64,000 nt of DNA, taken from the NCBI GenBank assembly GCA_963556255.1, contig OY744614.1, positions 34,785,787-34,849,786 on the forward strand, in the 5' to 3' direction. A model generated the notes under the pieces. That model saw nothing but the letters and a program-made list of their open reading frames with translations. It was not told the DNA's origin and searched no databases. Position numbers and translations under genes: made by a program. Below are positions 61,601 through 64,000 of this stretch, one piece after another (position 1 is the stretch's first letter; each line of letters opens with the position of its first letter). The stretch is from Allolobophora icterica. Lineage: Eukaryota > Annelida > Clitellata > Crassiclitellata > Lumbricidae.

Positions 61601-63062
61601 TGTTTGGCCCTCTTTTTGTCCACAATGTCCACCAAACAACTGGGCACAGTACTTGATAATAATACAGTGGGATATCACTTCTATGTGAACAATATACTCA
61701 AATTTGCACTTTGTTCGACAGTTTGTATTGTCCATCTGTGCAGCTGTTGTCTATTGTCTCCGAGGAGTTGCAATATTGGATGCTGGCTAAAAAGCTCCTT
61801 CTTAACCTGTCAAAAACTAAATTTGTGCAGCTGGGCAACCTGCAGTAAAGTTGCATCAGCTTCTTGTTTATAAAATATTGAACAATAGCCAATATTTAAA
61901 ATCAATCCACATTCCTCATACCACTATTCAACAAGGTGGGGTCCTCCTGCCTTTCTCTGGTCATACCTAAAACTCGAACTGTTCTTGGTGAAAAAGCTTT
62001 TCTGTTTGCTGAACTTAGATTTTGGAAAATTCCCTCCCTGTATCTTTCTTCTGTACAGTCACTTGTTCTCTACTTAAGAAAGACTTACTCAAATTGCTCA
62101 TCTACCATAGGCTGCCTCTCTCTTGGCAGACTGATCTTTAGGATGTTGACTTGAATTTGGTGCGCCATCAGTTGAAGTCTTCGGCATTAGACACTGGCAA
62201 CATAGAAGGTGCTAATTAATAATAACTATTTAACTTAATTGAAAGGTGTACCTTCAGGTACACCAAAAGGTTATGTTGATATGCCCCAAGTTTAACATTA
62301 AGATGAGGCTGCATTTCATACATCTTGAGTAACATGGTTTAAACTTTAAACCATTAACAGAAGAAGAATGTTGTTCAGCAACATTTTAGATGCATATCTA
62401 AACACTACTTACCATTCTCGCTGAATCTGCTCTCCTGGCTGTTCTGTCCGCATCCGTGTCAATGCCGCCGTGGCCTCATCCAGTGCACTGCTTACTGATG
62501 ATGTCAGTTCACGAAGGACTTCTGCCTGTCCTTCGGCTGTTGTTATTTTGCCTATACCTATTGAAACAAGGTAACATCCATTTAAAAATGCAGAACAGGA
62601 ACATGCATGCACACAATACTGATACAAATTCAATACTTCTAAGAGTGGCAAACAAGACAATGCACCTCGCTGCAGAATCCGTCTCTAAACAGCATTTAGT
62701 AAAATTATCACAAAACTGCTGCATTGGGAATGCATCAAACTTAGATACTTTCACTCTTTTAAAAAAGAAACACTAGTTTGATTACTCATGGAGTGGGCTG
62801 ATAATGATGCAGCATAAATCTTCAGACAATTAAAAAATATTAACAAAACTGATTCAAACGGCAGTTTTACCCCGGGTGGTCCAACTAAGACAAATACCGT
62901 GATACATATTTCTCAAATACCAGTGGCTTCGATGAGAGTCTGAATCCTAGATCGTGTTTCTGGATCCATTGCATGTAGATTGGCAAGGCTAAGAGCATTA
63001 GAAGATGATAGGATGAATGCAGACGCGCCATCAATCTCTTCGGTGTCAACAAACGATTCCTC
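36707..63062 (-). CDS. ANKHD1: ANKHD1/ANKRD17 (MASK) family gene, 20 placed coding exons, 5' end outside window
   Basis: Scaffold protein with two ankyrin-repeat blocks and one KH RNA-binding domain; the family (Drosophila Mask, human ANKHD1 and ANKRD17) acts in Hippo/Yorkie and receptor tyrosine kinase signalling. Exons in transcript order: 62921-63062, 62413-62557, 59927-60077, 58227-58374, 57368-57601, 56340-56482, 55658-55847, 54799-54990, 53516-53625, 52598-52685, 51688-51815, 51018-51167, 50303-50483, 49180-49646, 46543-47782, 45166-45539, 39939-44808, 39181-39411, 38314-38465, 37472-37690, possibly then 36707-36736. Phases agree at every junction, giving 9,555 coding bases (3,185 codons). 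Numbered from the first placed codon: ankyrin block 1 about 97-580, Gln-rich about 824-1600, ankyrin block 2 about 1649-1987, KH about 2332-2405. All donors are GT except the one after 51688, which is GC. Human proteins are about 2,550-2,600 residues, so this one is long, mainly from Gln and Ser/Thr tracts. The initiator exon is not in the window. Confidence 0.93.
37472..37690 (-). CDS. ANKHD1: MASK exon 20 (C-terminal)
   Basis: Encodes NQPALMSHGGHPIFTNGMMP, then GPLQAMNPGAPFYTASG and ends PGGAGVPLADHHV. The intron ends CTGTTTTACCAG. A GTAAGT donor follows 37472 in phase 0. If it is not used, the frame continues seven more codons to a TAA ending at 37448, so this could be the last coding exon. 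Confidence 0.78.
37830..38083 (+). mobile_element. LINE 3' coding fragment, antisense in MASK intron
   Basis: Encodes HQSARTLLAVEICGCRISAL then HHAFTSIGPSSWNRLPLHLR and LKTHLLRSV. The phrase GP-x-x-WN-x-LP followed by LKTHLF is the standard C-terminus of LINE reverse transcriptases. It lies between exons 19 and 20 on the opposite strand. Truncated. Confidence 0.75.
38314..38465 (-). CDS. ANKHD1: MASK exon 19 (C-terminal Met/Pro-rich)
   Basis: Encodes GPQGDGADECTQMMSVPPPP, PQALMPQAFGPEMMAQAHST and IMDSLFDRGLQ. The PQAFG/MMAQ phrase echoes the end of exon 17. The intron ends CCTTGATTTCAG; the donor GTATGA ends in phase 0. Little conservation with vertebrates, so it is supported by frame and splice sites. 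Confidence 0.8.
38765..38945. mobile_element. Possible MITE
   Basis: GTGGGCGTCTGCAGG at the left and, reversed, CATGGGCGTCCGGAGG at the right, with G-run interior. No clear target duplication, so boundaries are uncertain. Confidence 0.4.
39181..39411 (-). CDS. ANKHD1: MASK exon 18 (IGTER region)
   Basis: Encodes DGVVPVVTASEDGTP, then REERRLLRPIGTERSTKKQR and NFILNSMAPIPQWSTCQIAS. RPIGTERSTKK matches human PPIGTERLARI. The intron ends GTGTTGCAG; the donor GTCAGT leaves phase 1. Confidence 0.9.
39505..39810 (-). mobile_element. tRNA-derived SINE, minus strand
   Basis: On the minus strand: TGGTTGAATGGTAACATGCTGG (A box), GGGTTTGATACCC (B box), a body containing GGCGCC and a terminal ATT-repeat tail (39512-39550). 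Sits in the intron between exons 17 and 18, in the same orientation as the MASK gene. Confidence 0.75.
39939..44808 (-). CDS. ANKHD1: MASK exon 17, giant exon: Gln-rich, ankyrin block 2, KH domain, C-terminal region
   Basis: A single 4,870-bp exon. Order: Gln-rich start; ankyrin block 2 at 42931-43947 (from VDAQTEANHDTALTLACSGG to AFRKGHVKVVKWLV); conserved ITDKELLKKCQQCMELI; Lys-rich run at 42694-42750, a likely nuclear signal; acidic/Ser region; KH domain at about 41673-41898 with the GXXG loop Gly-Arg-Ala-Gly at 41821-41832; long Ser/Thr/Val region. A PABP-binding-like motif lies at 40264-40293 and a weaker one at 40678-40707. The intron upstream ends CATGTTGCAG; the donor GTAAGC leaves phase 1. 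In human ANKHD1 this span is divided among many exons, so introns were probably lost here or never gained. Confidence 0.95.
45166..45539 (-). CDS. ANKHD1: MASK exon 16 (Gln-rich linker)
   Basis: Encodes GHRKLQQQKPPQLQVQQQQQ and further Gln/Leu/Val runs, then NLSLMSSTQYILDPYAVQMQ and a Gln-rich end. The intron ends TCTTATTTCAG; the donor GTACTT after CAACAG ends in phase 0. Low-complexity sequence, but frame and splice sites fit both neighbours. Confidence 0.85.
46543..47782 (-). CDS. ANKHD1: MASK exon 15 (Gln-rich linker)
   Basis: Open for 413 codons in phase with both neighbours. It begins LNLLSKTSNFLSPEAFSIGE, has an acidic, Ser-rich middle (SNESHESGPESKRQEGD), then several Gln tracts of about 8-11 residues with interspersed Leu, and ends RQNRVFVK. 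Gln is coded by mixed CAG and CAA, so tracts are moderately repeat-stable. The intron ends TATTTCCAG; the donor GTAAGC leaves phase 1. The human linker is shorter here. Confidence 0.88.
47897..47954. repeat. (TATG)n microsatellite
   Basis: About 14 TATG units just upstream of exon 15 in the intron. Confidence 0.97.
48159..48615. mobile_element. PIF/Harbinger-like MITE, 457 bp
   Basis: Inverted ends GGGGCCATCCATATATTATG and, reversed, GGGGCCATCCACATATTACG; 3-bp TAA on each side (48156-48158, 48616-48618). A TWA duplication with GGG-starting TIRs is the Harbinger signature. C-run subterminal stretches. Lies in the intron between exons 14 and 15. Confidence 0.88.
48948..49160 (+). mobile_element. 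tRNA-derived SINE, antisense in MASK intron
   Basis: CCTAGTGGTCAGCAAGCTGG (A box) and GGAGTTCAAAGGC (B box) followed by a body shared with 52980-53280 (CTGCCCCACTT, GAGTACGCTGAC). Confidence 0.7.
49180..49646 (-). CDS. ANKHD1: MASK exon 14 (charged/coiled linker)
   Basis: Encodes an open 155-codon segment ending VNDQLKGIFSMLKKLELYDM, TPEEQAIKKQQLLEKLHRTG, KVENDQ. The charged helical part occupies the place of the human KIEELKKNREEQVQ coiled region. The acceptor chosen is the AG at 49647-49648, the only nearby one that accepts phase 1 without a stop; its pyrimidine tract is weak, so the first few codons are less certain. The donor GTAAGC ends in phase 0. Confidence 0.8.
49735..49835 (+). mobile_element. 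tRNA-like SINE head
   Basis: CCGAGTGGCAGATTGCTAAT and GGGTTTGAATCCC are spaced as A and B boxes. The body is short or degraded. Confidence 0.5.
50303..50483 (-). CDS. ANKHD1: MASK exon 13 (linker)
   Basis: Encodes IPRVPMQGLNNVVPPPDPAV, corresponding to human VPRVPTHTLAMVVPPQEPD, followed by a Ser-rich linker. The intron ends GTTTCTTTTAG; the donor GTCAGT leaves phase 1. Predicted disordered linker between the ankyrin block and the Gln-rich part. Confidence 0.85.
51018..51167 (-). CDS. ANKHD1: MASK exon 12 (last repeat of ankyrin block 1)
   Basis: Encodes DGSTMLIEASKGGHAQVVKL followed by LLDWTGSSNSSPSDELSQSS and SLSQSSLDLQQ. The first part matches human DGSTMLIEAAKGGHTNVVSY; the Ser-rich tail is not conserved. 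The donor GTGAGC ends in phase 0. Confidence 0.93.
51686..51687 (-). other. GC 5' splice site (GC-AG intron)
   Basis: The two bases after exon 11 read GC on the minus strand. The paired acceptor is AG at 51168-51169 (intron end TTTCGTTTAG). No in-frame GT donor nearby preserves the reading frame. Confidence 0.8.
51688..51815 (-). CDS. ANKHD1: MASK exon 11 (ankyrin repeats 13-14), non-canonical GC donor
   Basis: Encodes GADVNKATTNNDHTVLSLAC, then AGGHLSIVELLLKKG and ANASHKLK; human has NRATANNDHTVVSLACAGGH and THRLK. The intron ends TGTGTCTTGCAG. After the final AAG (Lys) the genomic sequence is GCAGGC and the frame reaches TGA two codons later, so the exon must end here. The next exon opens in phase 0 with Asp-Gly-Ser-Thr as in human RLK-DGST, which fixes the junction. 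The 5' splice site is therefore GC, not GT. Confidence 0.9.
52187..52440 (+). mobile_element. SINE fragment, same family as 52980-53280
   Basis: Contains GTCAGGGGTTAAAATC (degraded B box), CCATATGCCAAGG-type and CATGGCTGCCTGAGCCTGCC body words. Confidence 0.6.
52598..52685 (-). CDS. ANKHD1: MASK exon 10 (ankyrin repeat 12)
   Basis: An 88-bp exon encoding EHESEGGRTPLMKAARVGHL then CTVQYLISQG; human has EHESEGGRTPLMKAARAGHL and CTVQFLISKG. The intron ends GTTTTTAG; the donor GTAGGT leaves phase 1. Confidence 0.94.
52980..53280 (+). mobile_element. tRNA-derived SINE, nearly full length
   Basis: TAGTGGCTAGCGTGCTGGGC (A box), GGTTGGCATTCAAATCC (B box), body with GTACATTGACTACACACTGC, GGCAACCCGCCTC and CTATGGCTGTCTCTCCGAGC. 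In the intron between exons 9 and 10. Confidence 0.75.
53516..53625 (-). CDS. ANKHD1: MASK exon 9 (ankyrin repeat 11)
   Basis: Encodes GANINAKTQTGDNALTYACE then NGHTDVVELLLKNGMDL, aligning with human GANVHATTATGDTALTYACE. It was found by reading the minus strand between flanking exons and by phase. The intron ends GGTTTTCTAG; the donor GTCAGT ends in phase 0. Confidence 0.92.
54799..54990 (-). CDS. ANKHD1: MASK exon 8 (ankyrin repeats 8-10)
   Basis: Encodes GADINAQTEETQETALTLAC, then CGGFLEVVDFLVKAGADLEL and GCSTPLMEAAQEGHLDLVKF. The short ankyrin repeat GCSTPLMEA is a signature of this family. The intron ends TTGTTGCCAG; the donor GTATGT leaves phase 1. Confidence 0.95.
55140..55240 (+). 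repeat. Dispersed repeat, related to 58440-58560
   Basis: CCTGGAAGACGGGCTACGGA then GGATAAGCAATCC. The partner reads GGCTGGAAGACAAGCTATGA then GAATAAGCAATCC. Both intronic. Confidence 0.65.
55658..55847 (-). CDS. ANKHD1: MASK exon 7 (ankyrin repeats 7-8)
   Basis: Encodes VNMPTDSFESPLTLAACGGH, then LIERGANLEEANDEGYTPLM and EAAREGHEEMCALLLAHG. Human has ...MVALLLAQG, so Met-Val is replaced by Met-Cys. The intron ends TTCTTTTCAG and the donor is GTAAGT, phase 1. Confidence 0.95.
56340..56482 (-). CDS. ANKHD1: MASK exon 6 (ankyrin repeats 5-6)
   Basis: Encodes GHLEMVKFLLAAGADQEHKT and DEMHTALMEASMDGHVEVAR, essentially the human sequence. The intron ends TTTTTGTAG; the donor GTAGCC follows the CAG at 56340 and ends in phase 0. 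The neighbouring intron toward exon 5 contains a 298-bp hAT MITE. Confidence 0.95.
56739..57036. mobile_element. hAT-type MITE, 298 bp, in MASK intron
   Basis: Ends CATAGGCGTAGC and, reversed, CAGGAGCGTAGC; perfect 8-bp duplication CGTGTACA at 56731-56738 and 57037-57044. Inside, AAAAGGTCATCA recurs four times. Inserted between exons 5 and 6. Confidence 0.94.
57368..57601 (-). CDS. ANKHD1: MASK exon 5 (ankyrin repeats 3-5)
   Basis: Encodes GNTALHYAACNGHESAVQAL, then HNENGHTPLMEAASAGRVGV and THSNEFKESALTLACYKG. The last two strings are almost identical to human ANKHD1. The intron ends TATTTTCAG; the donor GTAACT leaves phase 1. Confidence 0.95.
57660..57960 (+). mobile_element. tRNA-derived SINE in MASK intron
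   Basis: GTGTAGTGGTTAGTGTACTGG (A box), GGAGGGCTCAAATCC (B box), body with GAGTACGCTGACTGTACACT and CCATGGCTGCCTC shared with 52980-53280. Confidence 0.75.
58227..58374 (-). CDS. ANKHD1: MASK exon 4 (ankyrin repeats 2-3)
   Basis: Encodes VLIAVNANVEDRGAKGDCTP, then LMEAACAGFSNIIKLL and NGANVNAKSSA, matching human VLLAMHANVEDRGNKGDITP. The acceptor follows GGTAACAG. The donor is GTATTATTATTA: the 5' splice site is the edge of an ATT microsatellite (58193-58226), which is unusual. Ends in phase 1. Confidence 0.92.
58440..58560 (+). repeat. Dispersed repeat, related to 55140-55240
   Basis: See the partner entry; also starts with ATATTTATATAGCGCCATTT, a frequent invertebrate repeat word. Confidence 0.6.
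59150..59440 (+). mobile_element. Decayed LINE reverse-transcriptase N-terminal fragment
   Basis: AIVIPRLKKANTEDL, then NLTFMSKLVEGLV and NKATQPSL across a frameshift resemble the NYRPISNLSFLSKVLERVV entry of LINE RT domains. Antisense to the MASK gene, between exons 3 and 4. Confidence 0.6.
59927..60077 (-). CDS. ANKHD1: MASK exon 3 (ankyrin repeats 1-2 start)
   Basis: Encodes SLAQACTSGDIETVRHLL, GRSVNESTEDGESLL and SLAASSGYYELCQ, aligning with human SLAEACSDGDVNAVRKLL and LACSAGYYELAQ. The intron ends TTTTGTGCAG and the donor is GTATGA, phase 0. Decayed LINE fragments lie in the introns on both sides (59150-59440 and 61370-62150), neither reaching the splice sites. Confidence 0.93.
61370..62150 (+). 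mobile_element. Decayed LINE reverse-transcriptase fragment
   Basis: Successive RT blocks in broken frames: ALVLLDLSAVFET (61415-61453), WGIPQGSVFGPLFV (about 61578-61619), GYHFYVNNILKFA (replacing YADD, about 61671) and TRTVLGEKAFLFAELRFWKI (about 61972) from the C-terminus. The catalytic YADD is degenerate. Antisense, between exons 2 and 3. Confidence 0.75.
62413..62557 (-). CDS. ANKHD1: MASK exon 2 (conserved pre-ankyrin helix region)
   Basis: Completes a Gly codon and encodes GIGKITTAEG then LTSSVSSALDEATAALTRM, nearly identical to human GIGKLSTADG and LTSSVSCALDEAAAALTRM. The acceptor follows TTTCAATAG and the donor is GTAAGT directly after 62413, leaving phase 2. This is the best-conserved part of the family upstream of the ankyrin repeats. 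Confidence 0.93.
62921..63062 (-). CDS. ANKHD1: MASK exon 1 of those in the window (acidic N-terminal region)
   Basis: Encodes EESFVDTEEIDGASAF and ends MDPETRSRIQTLIEAT plus the first base of a Gly codon. This matches the human segment VESFILDQEDLD through VDPETQARLEALLEAAG. The acceptor is the AG at 63063-63064 (intron ending TGATTGTAG) and the exon opens in phase 0. The donor GTATTT follows 62921 and leaves phase 1. The exon is internal, so at least one upstream exon with the start codon lies past the right edge. Confidence 0.9.
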
Positions 63063-64000
63063 CTACAATCACCAAATAAACACAACTGAACGACCGTAGA
63101 TAACAATATAGACAATTAATCCATTAATTAAGATATGGACAATTAATAAAGAAAGTGCCTGCCTAAAAGACAAAGTCATGACAGAGTTAATGATAAACAG
63201 AGACAAATGCAGATGCCCTGGACACAAGGACCGCTGTCCAGGATTTACCAACACCAAATTATTGTACTCACGATGGAAAAACACTAGTTCGCAAACAGCC
63301 TCCTCATGATCACTACAGCATAAACTAAGCAGGCTTATCTGATGCACTGATAAACAAATGTCAGCACCATTGATATTATATTTGCTGAGAGATAAGGCTC
63401 AAATCTCAAAATAAAAATTTTTTGACTTTAACATACAAATTTTGCTCATTTCTGGATTTTCTGAGTGATAGCAACAATGCTGCACTGATTACGTTTTCTT
63501 GCTTACAACATTTGTTTGAGCAGTAACTGGTGTGATGCAAACAGAGCCAGTCATATTGGGTCTCAGTTAAAACTAGTGATAAGGACTATGTTTTTCATGG
63601 GCTTTGTATGATGAAACATGAAAGCAGACGATGCAAAGGCAACACATTTGCTAACATGCTTCTACAAAAACTTCTCAGAAACATGGTCCCATTGTTCCTT
63701 AGCAGATGCCACCTGGATACCTTGGTATTTGTACAGCATCTTTTCAAAACCTTTCTCTGAAGAGCTCATCTACAACCTGGCTAGTACAGGCAGCAGAAGT
63801 ATTTCAATTTCTTTCTCAGGGTGTTGCGATTGTTTACCTGGTCCTATTTCTAACGGCAAATGTTCTACACCCACTGTGGTCCCTGGTACTGTAGTAGAAT
63901 CAGTTTCACAATGATCTGCTTAAAATTCAACCAATAATACTGAACCTATTTCAGACCAGACACACATTCTAAACAAGACAGTCAAATACAAACAAAAAAA
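63063..64000. other. Upstream intron of the MASK gene; no further exon confirmed
   Basis: No family homology found on the minus strand up to the window edge. A splice-site-bounded 51-base segment at 63838-63888 was examined and rejected on phase. Confidence 0.5.

Noticed and set aside
63838..63888. Minus-strand 51-base segment with acceptor-like and donor-like ends, possible upstream MASK exon
   Set aside because: Joined to the phase-0 exon at 63062 it contains an in-frame TAG. The other two phases break the conserved downstream frame, and it has no family similarity.

Overview
This is invertebrate animal genomic DNA. It contains spliced genes, GT-AG introns, tRNA-derived SINEs, non-LTR retrotransposon remnants, hAT, pogo and Harbinger-type elements, and many micro- and minisatellites. 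No bacterial operon, rRNA gene or CRISPR array is present. The recurrent word TAGGCCTA and the mobile-element repertoire suggest a marine invertebrate. That is an impression from memory, and the species cannot be named.

Right half (about 36.3-63.1 kb, minus strand): one large gene of the ANKHD1/ANKRD17 (MASK) family. I could place 20 coding exons with consistent phases and recognisable colinearity to vertebrate ANKHD1, plus a possible terminal exon. The encoded part is about 3,185 residues: an acidic N-terminal segment, a first ankyrin block, a Gln-rich linker, a second ankyrin block, a Lys-rich stretch, one KH domain and a Ser/Thr/Pro-rich C-terminus. The true N-terminus lies beyond the right edge. 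The first ankyrin block is split over about ten short exons, whereas the second block, the KH domain and most of the C-terminus sit in a single 4.87-kb exon. Introns carry SINEs, antisense LINE fragments, a Harbinger-like MITE (48.2-48.6 kb) and a hAT MITE (56.7-57.0 kb).

Left half (1-36 kb): no convincing conserved single-copy gene. From left to right it holds: a piggyBac-like zinc-domain remnant; a decayed multi-copy ORF (1.3-2.2 kb); two tandem copies of a composite repeat (3.8-12.6 and 12.6-18.0 kb) made of satellites and exon-like units and interrupted by MITEs and a deleted LINE; a decayed mobile gene with three nested insertions (18.2-21.7 kb); a pogo-type element with TIRs and a broken transposase (22.0-23.8 kb); and a hAT transposase remnant (23.9-24.5 kb).

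Middle (24.9-32.6 kb): about 5 kb of 45-bp minisatellite in two families, followed on the minus strand by a 440-codon Asp-rich ORF built from five tandem units, then long GGT, GAT and CTGT microsatellites. From 32.6 to 36.3 kb there are dispersed repeats and a mariner-like element with very long inverted repeats.

Many element boundaries are precise because target-site duplications are visible. Family names for decayed elements rest on remembered motifs and need database confirmation.
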